From NCBI RefSeq assembly GCF_910583865.1, contig NZ_CAJTYX010000037.1:1-28328 (forward strand): 28,328 bases of DNA, in the 5' to 3' direction. The position numbers and the translations under genes are program-made. This DNA is from an uncultured Muribaculum sp. (GTDB lineage: Bacteria; Bacteroidota; Bacteroidia; Bacteroidales; Muribaculaceae). The first letter of the stretch is position 1. Every line of letters starts with the position of its first letter. Below are positions 8,560-17,536 of this stretch, in pieces. Below the pieces are notes generated by a model, which was not told the origin of the DNA, ran no database searches, and saw only the letters and a list, made by a program, of their open reading frames with translations.

Positions 8560-8645
8560 CGTAGGGATGTTCCCACGGAGCATCCGCGACAGATACATCC
8601 GGATCTCCGGTAATACTCCGGATGCTCCTCGGGAGCATCCCTACG
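8560..8645. repeat. Long imperfect inverted repeat (REP-like hairpin element) in an intercistronic gap
   Basis: The 26-nt arms 8560-8585 and 8620-8645 match at 23 of 26 positions when one is reverse-complemented. The outer parts read CGTAGGGATG and CATCCCTACG. A second, inner 8-bp pair (CATCCGGA/TCCGGATG) lies within and next to the spacer. There is no T-tract, so it is not a classical terminator. It separates the PKD/LamG gene from the nuclease gene and could stabilise the upstream mRNA, attenuate downstream expression or be a copy of a dispersed palindromic repeat. Confidence 0.8.
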
Positions 8646-8666
8646 GGTCAAACCTTAACATCTTGA

Positions 8667-10301
8667 TTACTTCATTATGTCGTAAAGGGTCTTGACCTCG
8701 TCAGCCGTGAATGAGCGGTCGTACATCATCACGTCGTCGATAAGGCCAATGAAAGGCACGTTGATCTGCGGGTGTGTCACATCGGGTTTAGCTTTGGTGA
8801 CCTGAGTGGTACATCCGATAAAGAACGGATCCTTTGTCGTGTCTTTCGCCGTCTGTGCCGTCGATTTAGCACCAAGCTCGCCGTCGGCATAAATCTTGGT
8901 CACACACTTACCGTCGGCAAATTCCTTGACAAACACTATGCAGTGCCACTCGTCGTCAAGGAGGCTCTTGTCTGTAGTATTTGCCGAGCAGGCCGAACCC
9001 TGGCCGGTAGCATTCACATACCAACGCGCAAAGCCCTCAGTGGATGATGCGGTAGAGTTAAGGCGAGCCCACGACTGATTCTGATCCTTATTGTTGGCAT
9101 CATACATGCCGTCACTCCCGGTACTATTGGCAGGACGTCCACGCTGGAACAGGCCGAGTTTAGTGCCGAGCGACTTGTCGGCCTTAACCCACATCACGAA
9201 AGTCATCGGCTGCATACCTCCGGGAAGCTGTTCCGGATTCGCAATCTGAAGCACCGCATAATCATCCGTGTTGGTCTTACATACACCGGCAAGCTGCGCG
9301 GAACAGTCGCCGTCATGCCGCGACGGAGAGTCGAGTTTTATGCTCCACTTCGACGGGTCGGAAGAGTGCTCCTTCATCACAATATCCTTGTTCGGACTCA
9401 TATCCTGCAAGTTTCCATTGAACGGGAACCACATTTTCAGGCCTGCCGACGGGAGCACCATCACGTAGGCATCCTTCTCACACGTAGAGGTGTTGATCTC
9501 GTTATTGGCGGTCATCTTCACCTTGAAACGGCCCGGACTGGAGTAGCGTACGGTCGGGTTGCGCTCGGTCGATGTCGGTGTGTCTGCACCCTCGAACTCC
9601 CAGCTCCACTGCTCTGGACGGCCCATCGTCCGGTCCTCGAAGGTCACGGTCTCACCGGCAATAATCATCAATGGTGTGCTCGTGCCGAACTCGGCAGCCA
9701 CGGCATCATGGTCGATGACATTGAGGTAGTTTTCCTTGGTCACGGTAGATGTCGACTTCGGGCTACTCGCCTTGAGGGTCACGGTGTAGACACCCGGCAC
9801 GAACTTCATCACGGGATTCTGCTCTGTAGATGTAACACTGACACCCTCAGCTGTGGTGAACGTCCATTCCCACGTATTGGGGAATCCTGCCGAGAGATCA
9901 GTGAAGGTCACGTCGTCGGTGTTGTAGGCGTTTAGCTTGTCGGCCTCGAAATCGGCTGAGACCTCATCTGGATATGCCACCGTGATGAGGCTTGAGAACA
10001 CCTTCTCGGAATTGTTGTCACCTCGGCCCACGCGGAGAGTCACGCTGTATGTTCCCGGGCGAGTGTAGACCACCTCGGGAGAGAAAAGCTGCGATGTGGC
10101 AGGCTCGCCACCTTCAAACGTCCAGTCCCAGCGCGCCGGGTTGCCCGACGAGCGGTCCATGAAGCACACCGTCTCGCCTGCCGCGACCTCGGTGCGGTCG
10201 CATTTCATATTGGCCTCCAGGGGAGCCGTCTTGTCGTCATCCTCGCAACTGCCAAGACACAGCATCGCGGCGATTCCGGCGATATATAATCTATAGTTCA
10301 T
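8667..10301 (-). CDS. PKD/LamG-domain surface lipoprotein, putative sialoglycan-binding protein
   Basis: A 544-aa lipoprotein (signal peptide ending in LGSC, followed by acidic EDDDK, a sign often linked to surface export in Bacteroidetes). Three PKD-type Ig-like domains follow in tandem at about 35-110, 115-195 and 200-280, each with the W-x-W-x-F core (WDWTFEGG, WEWTFTTA, WSWEFEGA) and a PGTYSVTL-like strand. The C-terminal half (about 290-540) is a LamG/concanavalin-like jelly roll starting GLKMWFPFNG and ending with IGLIDDVMMYDRSFTADEV. No catalytic residues are recognisable. The position after SusC, SusD and a sialidase, where surface glycan-binding proteins are usually encoded, suggests glycan capture. 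The sialidase gene is 24 bp upstream. Confidence 0.85.
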   Translation of the reverse strand: MNYRLYIAGIAAMLCLGSCEDDDKTAPLEANMKCDRTEVAAGETVCFMDRSSGNPARWDWTFEGGEPATSQLFSPEVVYTRPGTYSVTLRVGRGDNNSEKVFSSLITVAYPDEVSADFEADKLNAYNTDDVTFTDLSAGFPNTWEWTFTTAEGVSVTSTEQNPVMKFVPGVYTVTLKASSPKSTSTVTKENYLNVIDHDAVAAEFGTSTPLMIIAGETVTFEDRTMGRPEQWSWEFEGADTPTSTERNPTVRYSSPGRFKVKMTANNEINTSTCEKDAYVMVLPSAGLKMWFPFNGNLQDMSPNKDIVMKEHSSDPSKWSIKLDSPSRHDGDCSAQLAGVCKTNTDDYAVLQIANPEQLPGGMQPMTFVMWVKADKSLGTKLGLFQRGRPANSTGSDGMYDANNKDQNQSWARLNSTASSTEGFARWYVNATGQGSACSANTTDKSLLDDEWHCIVFVKEFADGKCVTKIYADGELGAKSTAQTAKDTTKDPFFIGCTTQVTKAKPDVTHPQINVPFIGLIDDVMMYDRSFTADEVKTLYDIMK

Positions 10302-10325
10302 CGTTTTTGATTTAAATGGTTAAGA

Positions 10326-11450
10326 TTATCTCAGGTCGTCAAGCTTGAACTTACGAAATATGATTCCACCCTCGTTGAGGTAGCCGTATTCCGACAGTAC
10401 AGCGATCTCGCCGTCGGAGAATGCCGCTACGTCGGAGTATCCGCCGACAGTCTCCCCGGTATAGTCGAATCCCTTGGTCCATGTGGCCCCGTCGTCGAAA
10501 CTCGCACGCACAGTGTTGTGCAGGCGGCGCTCCTGCCATGCGGGATTACACATGACCAATACGTTCTTGCCCTGCTCGCCACCGCCGTACGACCATGTAT
10601 AGATCGAGCCCTGGCATCCCGGATCCGGAAGCGACGGTATAAGCTCGGCATGTGTCCATGTTATACCGCCGTCGCGGCTTATCGAATGGCCGCGGAAGCG
10701 GTTGGAAGGATCGTCGCTCTGCATGCGGATGCTCATCAGCAGGCTGCCGTCGCTAAGCTCGCACACGGTCGACTCGTTGGTGCATGGTGTAGGCACAGTA
10801 CCGCCATGATGCCAGGTCTCCCCATTGTCGTCGGAATAGATGGAATTGGCATAGTATTGGCCGTCGGCGGGATCGGTCTGGTAGCCGGATATGACAAGAC
10901 GCCCTTTGTTGGGTTCAAGCTGCTTCACGATGCCGTGGCAAGGCCCCTGGGTGTAGCGCTTCACGCCGGCGGGACGAAGCCCTGTAGTGATTTCGCGCGG
11001 AGCCGACCAGGTCTGCCCCTCGTTGTCGGAGTATGTCACCAGCACGCGGCTGTCGCCATAGTTCCTGTTCATGACCATCACCACGCGGTTCATCTCCGGG
11101 ATATATACCGGACAAGGATTATGGCATGTGGAAGTGCCTGAATCATAGATTACAAGCAATTCCTGCCATGTGCGCCCGCGGTCGCCGGAGCGGCGCAGCA
11201 CGATGTCGATATTGCCCGTATCCTCGCGACCCTCGACTCGACCCTCGCAGAATGCGAGCACATTGTCATGCTTAGTGATCACCATGGAGGGGATGCGGTA
11301 GACGGCGTAGTTGTCGGCGCCGCATACGAATGGATGCGACTGCTCTCCCGAAGGGAGCTGCTTGTCGGAAATCACCGGATCTATATCGGAGCATCCGGCC
11401 AGTGCCAGGCCCAGAAGGCCGCACATCGCAATATATTTGGTTGGTTTCAT
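10326..11450 (-). CDS. Lipoprotein sialidase (GH33-type, BNR/Asp-box propeller)
   Basis: A 374-aa exo-sialidase candidate. A lipobox (LAGC) ends the signal peptide, so it is membrane-anchored, perhaps on the cell surface. The Y-R-I-P motif (YRIPSM) supplies the first catalytic arginine. The acid Asp is likely in EDTGNIDIVLRRS. Five Asp boxes follow: SGDRGRTW, SDNEGQTW, SDDNGETW, SRDGGITW and SFDDGATW. The Glu of the nucleophile pair is suggested by TVCELSDGSL and the Tyr by GGYSDVAAFSDG. It lacks the N-terminal domain seen in the other sialidase of this locus. The gene starts 2 bp after susD, which implies tight coupling. Linkage preference cannot be read from sequence. Confidence 0.85.
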   Translation of the reverse strand: MKPTKYIAMCGLLGLALAGCSDIDPVISDKQLPSGEQSHPFVCGADNYAVYRIPSMVITKHDNVLAFCEGRVEGREDTGNIDIVLRRSGDRGRTWQELLVIYDSGTSTCHNPCPVYIPEMNRVVMVMNRNYGDSRVLVTYSDNEGQTWSAPREITTGLRPAGVKRYTQGPCHGIVKQLEPNKGRLVISGYQTDPADGQYYANSIYSDDNGETWHHGGTVPTPCTNESTVCELSDGSLLMSIRMQSDDPSNRFRGHSISRDGGITWTHAELIPSLPDPGCQGSIYTWSYGGGEQGKNVLVMCNPAWQERRLHNTVRASFDDGATWTKGFDYTGETVGGYSDVAAFSDGEIAVLSEYGYLNEGGIIFRKFKLDDLR

Positions 11451-11452
11451 GA

Positions 11453-12907
11453 TTAATATCCTTCGGTCTGTACAAGATTCTCGTTGTAATCGCGCATCTG
11501 CAGCGTGATCGGGAAGTAGAGCGGAGTGCTCTTGCCGTTGAGGTTGGGCACCTCGTCGTAGATGTTGATCGTGCCTGCGGCATGCGCCCTCATCAGGTCG
11601 GGCCAGCGTTTAAGTTCGAAGCACAGCTCCAGGAAGCGCTCGTCGAGTATGGCGCGCTGCACGCTCGCCTGGTCGGTATTGCCCGAGTAATCTCCTATGC
11701 CGGCACGGTTGCGTGTCTTGTTCATCAGCGATATCGCCGTGCCAACATTACTGCCGCCGAGATAGCAGAGCAGCTCGGCCTTGAGAAGATGGGCGTCGGC
11801 AAGACGGTAGACCACGATGTCATTGTCGTAGTAGCGGTCCTTGGGGTAAGCCGTGCCGCGGAACTTGTTCTGGCAGGTGAACAGCACCTTTCCGGCTGCG
11901 TTCACACCCTCGATGAAGCATACCGGACGACGCTTGTCGCCACCGGTGAACGCTGACTTGATCTTGGCCGAGGGAGCATAGTATGGGGCGGCGATGTTGC
12001 CGTTGGAGTAAGGTATGTCATCCTTGTTGACGGCACTTCCGACCTGGCCCTGCACGGCCGACTCGGTGAAGTTGAACGCATACATGTTGTCATACTCGCC
12101 GAAACGCACGTACAGCGCGAAGATTATCTCGGAATTCATGCGGTGCTCCACATCGAAAATGTCAGCATAGTTGTCCAGCATGGCCACGCCACAGTTCTCC
12201 ACCTCTTCGAGACACGCTATGGCATCGGTTAGATCCTGCTTGTTGCCGCTCTTCAGCACTGTATAGTTCCATGCCAGGGCCTCGGCCTTGAGCATAAGCG
12301 CCGACGGACGGGAGATGCGGTACTTGTTACGTATGCCGGTCTCCGGAAACAGCCCCAGGGCCGTGTTGAGATCCGACATTACCTGCTCCATAACTGCGGC
12401 CTTCGACTGGCGCCCCGGCTTCTTGCCCTTGTCATATTCCTCTGTAGGCTCAAGCACTATCGGGGCGTCACCCCACATCTGCAAAAGAAGCATGTAGTCG
12501 TGGGCGCGCAGTGTATAGGCCTGGGCGAGGATACGGTTCTTGTCGGCGGGGTTGCCGAAAGAAGTCGCCGCACCATGCTTCAGAATCATATTGACATGAT
12601 GAAGGTTGGTGAAGATCACCTTCCAGTCGTAACCGTTCTCGTTGTCGAGACGCTGTGTATGGGCACGCGACACTCCGCCACGCGAGCCGGGCTGAAGGGC
12701 GTCGCCACGGTCCTCACCGTAGGTCACACGGTCGTACACCGAACGGAAATTACTGTACGTGCCGGTCAGATAACCCTCGACATCACTCGGGCCGTCCCAG
12801 TAGTTGGCATTGGAGATGTCGGATATCGGGTCAAGCTCAAGCTGGCTTTCGCAGGCACCGAGCATAATCGCCAAAGCCCCCATGCATATAATGTTTTTCA
12901 GTTTCAT
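11453..12907 (-). CDS. SusD/RagB-family glycan-binding lipoprotein
   Basis: A 484-aa lipoprotein (lipobox LGAC followed by ESQLELDP, typical of SusD) expected to sit as a lid over the SusC channel. The N-terminal SusD-like region has the characteristic NANYWDGPSDVEGYLTGTY start. TPR-like helices include RAHDYMLLLQMWGDAPIV, and the C-terminal ERFLELCFELKRWPDLMRA segment is a hallmark of RagB/SusD. It ends in NENLVQTEGY. It is 14 bp downstream of susC and 2 bp upstream of the lipoprotein sialidase. Sialic acid or sialylated oligosaccharides are the inferred ligand from the neighbouring genes. Confidence 0.93.
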   Translation of the reverse strand: MKLKNIICMGALAIMLGACESQLELDPISDISNANYWDGPSDVEGYLTGTYSNFRSVYDRVTYGEDRGDALQPGSRGGVSRAHTQRLDNENGYDWKVIFTNLHHVNMILKHGAATSFGNPADKNRILAQAYTLRAHDYMLLLQMWGDAPIVLEPTEEYDKGKKPGRQSKAAVMEQVMSDLNTALGLFPETGIRNKYRISRPSALMLKAEALAWNYTVLKSGNKQDLTDAIACLEEVENCGVAMLDNYADIFDVEHRMNSEIIFALYVRFGEYDNMYAFNFTESAVQGQVGSAVNKDDIPYSNGNIAAPYYAPSAKIKSAFTGGDKRRPVCFIEGVNAAGKVLFTCQNKFRGTAYPKDRYYDNDIVVYRLADAHLLKAELLCYLGGSNVGTAISLMNKTRNRAGIGDYSGNTDQASVQRAILDERFLELCFELKRWPDLMRAHAAGTINIYDEVPNLNGKSTPLYFPITLQMRDYNENLVQTEGY

Positions 12908-12921
12908 ATCGTCAGGTATTA

Positions 12922-15900
12922 TTATTTCAAAGTGAAGTTGAGGGTGAAGAGGAACGAGCGCGGACGCGGATACTGTCCTTTATCTACGCCGATAATCTCG
13001 GGAGTAAGCCCTTCGTAGGCCGTAAGATAGCCGAGATTGTAGACGGCGGCGGTAAGGGTAATGTTGTCGATATGGTGTTTGTCAAGGAACTTGTTGCGCA
13101 GGAGGTAGCTCAGAGACAGCTCACGGAATGCCCAATAGTCGCCCTTGGAGATATAGAGGGAGTTGTTTGAGCCTTCATTGCTGCCATATTCGCTGGTAAA
13201 TCCGAGGGGGCAGTTGGCACCGTTGGCACCGCGCACATGGTTGCGTTTTCCGTCGCCGAGGTCGGCGTTGACATCGTAGCGAGGTATGGTGGCTATGTCG
13301 CCCTGCTTGTGCCATGCGGCGGAAGTGGCCATCTCGTGGAGGGTTGCGGTGTTGTGGCGCAGGTTGCCGTTGGCGGTGGCACGGTAGCGGTTGTCGATGA
13401 CATTGCCGGCAGAGAAGTCGGTCATGAAGCGCAGGGTGAAGTTCTTGTAGCGGAACACGTTGTTGAACGAGCCCATCTTATCAGGATTGATGTAGCCGCA
13501 GAGGTACATGTCGTGCTGGTCGATTATGCCATTCTTGTCGAAGTCGTGCCAGATGGCGTCGCCGCCGACTTTTCCCTGTCCCAGCCGGGTGGCATGCACG
13601 ATCTTGTCGTAAGGAGCGGCTGCGGCATCCTCGTCGGTGGCATAGACACCGTCCATCTTGAAGGCGAACTGTGCCCCGAAACGCTCGCCCTCGGCAAGAC
13701 CGCCCACTTCGATATATTTACCTAATTTCTCGTCGAAGATCACACCACCGTTGATACGGTTGCGTGCCGCTCCGTTATCCGGGAGTTTGTCGACGATGGT
13801 GCGGAAGAAAGCGAAGCTGCCGCTCACGTTCCATGAAAAGTCGCGGGTCTGTATGGCCGTGGCATCCACGCTCACCTCGACACCTTTAGTCAGCAATGAA
13901 CCGTAATTAGCTCTTATGGCGGAAAAACCGGTCTCCGACCACAGTTTCTCTCTGATAAGGCGGTTACTCGTTTTCTTACGGTAGACATCCGCCATAATTG
14001 ATATGCGGTTGTTGAATAGACCAAGGTCGATACCGAAGTCCGTAGATGTAGTCTCCTCCCAGCGAAGGTCTTTGTTGGCGAGCGTTGTGTTGAGGATACC
14101 AGACTCTCCGCCATAATCATATCCGGCGGCATAGCGACCCTGAGTATCTGCCAATGACAGGGCGTTGCTACCGGCCTTACCCCAGCTTGCACGCAATTTA
14201 AGGTTGTTGACAATCGAGGACAGACGCTCGAAGAATGCCTCACGGTGCATATTCCAACCCAAAGAGACACCCGGGAAAGTTGCGAACTTATGGTTAGTAC
14301 CGAAATGTGAGAAACCATCACAACGCACACTCAAAGACAACAGATACTTCATGTCATAGTTGTAGTTAATACGTCCGAAGTAGCTGCTCATCTTCTTATC
14401 GGACTCCGACGATGTAGTGGCATCCTTATCGATTTCAGCAACACCGTTGTTGGTCTCTATTTTATCAGATGTACCGCCATGGCCTTGGAGTGTTAAATCG
14501 AATCCGTTGGTATAGGTAAAATTATACCCTGCCATGATATCGAAGTTATGGTCGTTCCAGAGAGTCTTGGAGTAGTTGGCCACGATATCATACTGATAGT
14601 TTTTGTTCATGTCGCGCTCGACTTTGGAGATGCGCGATTTCTGCACTTCGTTGGCGCGTTCAAACTGGTGGTTCTTGGTGTTGTCGAGGCGAAAGGAGAA
14701 CTGCGGGCGTATATGCAGGTCGGCGATAGGCTCCCAGTCGAGCTGTGCCATGAGGTTGGTGCGGTCGACTGCATTGTACTTCGACTGGTAATACACCTCA
14801 TGCAGACGTGTGCGGAACGTGGCTGTATTCTCGCCGGGAGCGGGAGTGCCGTCCTCGTAGTACTGGCGCGTGGTCGGGGGCATCAGGGAACCGCGCGCCA
14901 TCACACTGTTCTCGTTAAGACCCACGAACTTGCGCGAGATGTAGTTGACCGAACTGCGCACGGTTACGTTGTTCATCACCTTGTATGACCCGTTGGCGGT
15001 GAAGCTCCAGCGGTCGTAGTCGTTCCCTATGACTATGCCGTCCTGCTTCAGATAACCGAGACTGAGGTAGTATGTACCACGGTCGTTGCCACCGGAGAAG
15101 TTGATGTTGAAGTCGTGGTTGACGGGGTTACGCATCAGGTTGTCCTGGAAGTCCTCGTTCTTGAACAGGAGCATCTTGCCCGGTGTGGCCGGGTCCTCCA
15201 TGGTCTCCCATCCGCGGTTGGTGAGGAGATTCTCGACATAGCCCTGTCCGTACTTCGTGATCCAGTCGTCGAGGAACGCGCAGTTGACATATGAGTCGAT
15301 GACGTTGTTGGTGCTCATGCCGAACGAGCCGTTGAGATACTTCTCGGGATTGTAGGCGCGCGTGGCGGCCTCACGTGTCAGCGACAGGTACTCGCGCGCA
15401 TCGCTCAGAGGTATCTTCTTGGCCTGGTGGTCGACCGAAATGCCGTAGCTGAACGAGATCTTGCCCCCACCCTTCTTGCCTTGCTTGGTGGTGATCATAA
15501 CGATACCGTTGGCTGCCCTGGCACCATAGATGGCGGTGGAGGCGGCATCCTTGAGCACTTCGACCGACTCGATGTCGGCATAGTTGAGGTCGGTGATGGT
15601 GCGGATCACGCCGTCGATGATATAGAGCGGAGCATCACCGCCGGGGTTGGTCGACGTACCGCCGCGGATTGTGACCGCAGGGGCCACACCGGGACGCCCG
15701 GAGGAGAAGTTGACCTGCATGCCGGGCACCTTTCCCTGAAGCATCGCCATGACGCTGTTGCTCGGCTGTATGGCCATGTCCTCGGCCTTTACCTTGGTGA
15801 TGGCGCTTGTTACGGTGGCACGCGACTGCTTGCCGTAGCCGATCACCACCACGTCATCGAGATTGACGGCACTCTCGCTGAGCTTCACGCTTATGTCGCG

Positions 15901-16218
15901 GCGTCCGTCGATACGCACATTCTGGGGAGTCATACCCACATAGGTTACAACGAGAACGCCGTCGGATGGCGCATCCACAGAAAACTTTCCATCAATGTCG
16001 GTCATCACTCCGTTGGACTGACCTTTGACGCGCACGGTCGCGCCAACAAGCGGTTCGCCCGAGGGATCGCACACCTGGCCCTTTACCGTCGTCATGGCCT
16101 TCGTCGCCGTCTTGTCGGGCGAAGCGTAGACCTCGGCAGGCTGCACTGCCACGCCTAACGCCAGCAGTACCGCCGCATAGCGGCATACTTTTCTTAAATT
16201 ACAAAACTGATTCAACAT
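12922..16218 (-). CDS. SusC/RagA-family TonB-dependent outer-membrane receptor
   Basis: A 1098-aa outer-membrane importer. A signal peptide is followed by a carboxypeptidase-like regulatory domain (VKGQVCDPSGEPLVGATV, about 43-120), a TonB-box-like segment (DDVVVIGYGKQ), the plug domain with VTIRGG and the SusC signature LYIIDGV, then DAASTAIYGARAANGIVMITT, and a beta-barrel that finishes with alternating hydrophobics at FLFTLNFTLK. With the SusD gene 14 bp downstream it forms the uptake pair of the locus. Substrate is inferred to be sialic acid or sialo-oligosaccharides. The first 1 kb of the barrel shows no break, so the gene looks intact. Confidence 0.95.
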   Translation of the reverse strand: MLNQFCNLRKVCRYAAVLLALGVAVQPAEVYASPDKTATKAMTTVKGQVCDPSGEPLVGATVRVKGQSNGVMTDIDGKFSVDAPSDGVLVVTYVGMTPQNVRIDGRRDISVKLSESAVNLDDVVVIGYGKQSRATVTSAITKVKAEDMAIQPSNSVMAMLQGKVPGMQVNFSSGRPGVAPAVTIRGGTSTNPGGDAPLYIIDGVIRTITDLNYADIESVEVLKDAASTAIYGARAANGIVMITTKQGKKGGGKISFSYGISVDHQAKKIPLSDAREYLSLTREAATRAYNPEKYLNGSFGMSTNNVIDSYVNCAFLDDWITKYGQGYVENLLTNRGWETMEDPATPGKMLLFKNEDFQDNLMRNPVNHDFNINFSGGNDRGTYYLSLGYLKQDGIVIGNDYDRWSFTANGSYKVMNNVTVRSSVNYISRKFVGLNENSVMARGSLMPPTTRQYYEDGTPAPGENTATFRTRLHEVYYQSKYNAVDRTNLMAQLDWEPIADLHIRPQFSFRLDNTKNHQFERANEVQKSRISKVERDMNKNYQYDIVANYSKTLWNDHNFDIMAGYNFTYTNGFDLTLQGHGGTSDKIETNNGVAEIDKDATTSSESDKKMSSYFGRINYNYDMKYLLSLSVRCDGFSHFGTNHKFATFPGVSLGWNMHREAFFERLSSIVNNLKLRASWGKAGSNALSLADTQGRYAAGYDYGGESGILNTTLANKDLRWEETTSTDFGIDLGLFNNRISIMADVYRKKTSNRLIREKLWSETGFSAIRANYGSLLTKGVEVSVDATAIQTRDFSWNVSGSFAFFRTIVDKLPDNGAARNRINGGVIFDEKLGKYIEVGGLAEGERFGAQFAFKMDGVYATDEDAAAAPYDKIVHATRLGQGKVGGDAIWHDFDKNGIIDQHDMYLCGYINPDKMGSFNNVFRYKNFTLRFMTDFSAGNVIDNRYRATANGNLRHNTATLHEMATSAAWHKQGDIATIPRYDVNADLGDGKRNHVRGANGANCPLGFTSEYGSNEGSNNSLYISKGDYWAFRELSLSYLLRNKFLDKHHIDNITLTAAVYNLGYLTAYEGLTPEIIGVDKGQYPRPRSFLFTLNFTLK

Positions 16219-16258
16219 AGATTGGTATTATTAGTGATTTCTATTTCATGGGACAGGT

Positions 16259-17536
16259 TCATGCCGTCTGACGTGCCGGCAACGGTTGGGAGTCATCGCG
16301 CATGTCGGCGGTGGTGGGACGCAGGCATGCGAGGATCAGGATCACGGTGAATGTCACGAGCACGGAAAGGAGGGCGAAGTCGCGGCCGAGATTGCCGGAG
16401 TCCATCGAGCGCCCGAGCAGGTCGGTGACGGCGGCGCCACCGAACACGCTGCACATGTTCATGATGCCGTAGGCGGTGGCGCGGTTGCGCGACGAAACGA
16501 ACTGGCACACGATAGGCATGTTGTTGGAGTCGAAGAATCCGAAGCCTGTGCCGAACAGCACCGCTCCCGACACCACTGGGAAAAGCGAATGGCCGTAGCC
16601 GATGCACAGGAGAGCCGGTATCATAAGCGACAGGCCTATGGCGGCTGTGTAGATGCGTCCGCGCACGTTGCGCATCACCCAGCGGTCGGAGATGAATCCG
16701 CCGAGCAGCACCCCGGCAAACGACGACACGGCGATGGATATCGTGGCTATCGGGCCGGCCACCTCCATGTCGATGCCGAGGCTCGACGAGAAGAGCGAGG
16801 GGAGCCAGTTCTTAGTGGCCCAGCCCGGGACAGAAGGCACGCAGAAGTAGAAGAGTATGATCCAGAACGAGAGGTTGGCGAGCAGCATGGCCATACCCTT
16901 GAACACGGGGATACGCTTCTTCTCCTCGGTATTTACGTCGGCCACGTGGCGCGGGGTGTCGTGGAGCAGGAGCATGAGCACCACGCTGTAGGCGATGCCG
17001 ATGAGTCCGAAGCTGTGGAACGTGCCGTGCCAGCCGAACATCACGGCGAGGGTGGCCCCGAAGCCGCCCATGGCCTGACCGAAGTAGATGCCGGTCATGT
17101 TTATGCCTATGGCGAGGGAGCGCGTGCGTTCGCGGTGGTAGTCGGCGATGAGCGACAGGGCGGCGGGCATGTAGAGAGCCTCGCTCACGCCCATGATGCC
17201 GCGCAGGATGTAAAGCTGGTTGAAGGTGGTGGCATAGCCCATCATGAATGTCACGAACGACCATACGAAGAGGGCCGACACAATGACCCACTTGCGGCTT
17301 ATGCGGTCGCCGATTATGCCGGAGAATGGGCTCATTATGCCGTAGACCCAGAGGAACACGGCCATGAGCCTGCCGAAGTTGGCGGCGGACTCGAGCTGAG
17401 TGATGTCGGTCATTATCGACTCGCGCATGGTGGAGAGCATCTGGCGGTCCATGTAGTTGAGCATGCCCACAAGCCAGAGCAGAGCCACTACGAGCCACGC
17501 GTAAGTACGGCTGTTCCTGTTGATTAAGGAAGTCAT
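16259..17536 (-). CDS. nanT: MFS transporter, probable sialic-acid permease (NanT-like)
   Basis: A 425-aa inner-membrane protein with about 12 hydrophobic segments. The first helix region WLVVALLWLVGMLNYMDRQ resembles anion:cation symporter (ACS) MFS members, and the loop 2-3 motif is GDRISRKW. The charged stretch DTPRHVADVNTEEKKRIP is the central cytosolic loop. Its start overlaps the nanH stop by four bases (ATGA, 17533-17536), indicating translational coupling, and it precedes susC by 40 bp. Function as a sialic-acid symporter is inferred from the neighbouring lyase and sialidase; sequence alone does not fix the substrate. Confidence 0.88.
   Translation of the reverse strand: MTSLINRNSRTYAWLVVALLWLVGMLNYMDRQMLSTMRESIMTDITQLESAANFGRLMAVFLWVYGIMSPFSGIIGDRISRKWVIVSALFVWSFVTFMMGYATTFNQLYILRGIMGVSEALYMPAALSLIADYHRERTRSLAIGINMTGIYFGQAMGGFGATLAVMFGWHGTFHSFGLIGIAYSVVLMLLLHDTPRHVADVNTEEKKRIPVFKGMAMLLANLSFWIILFYFCVPSVPGWATKNWLPSLFSSSLGIDMEVAGPIATISIAVSSFAGVLLGGFISDRWVMRNVRGRIYTAAIGLSLMIPALLCIGYGHSLFPVVSGAVLFGTGFGFFDSNNMPIVCQFVSSRNRATAYGIMNMCSVFGGAAVTDLLGRSMDSGNLGRDFALLSVLVTFTVILILACLRPTTADMRDDSQPLPARQTA

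Noticed and set aside
8528..8638. Longer N-terminus for the S1/P1 nuclease
   Set aside because: The extension is encoded by the inverted-repeat element and would bury the signal peptide.
16286..17527. A 413-codon open frame on the plus strand opposite the transporter gene
   Set aside because: It is an antisense shadow rich in His, Glu and Ala, arising from high-GC codon use; the minus strand carries a clear 12-TM MFS protein.
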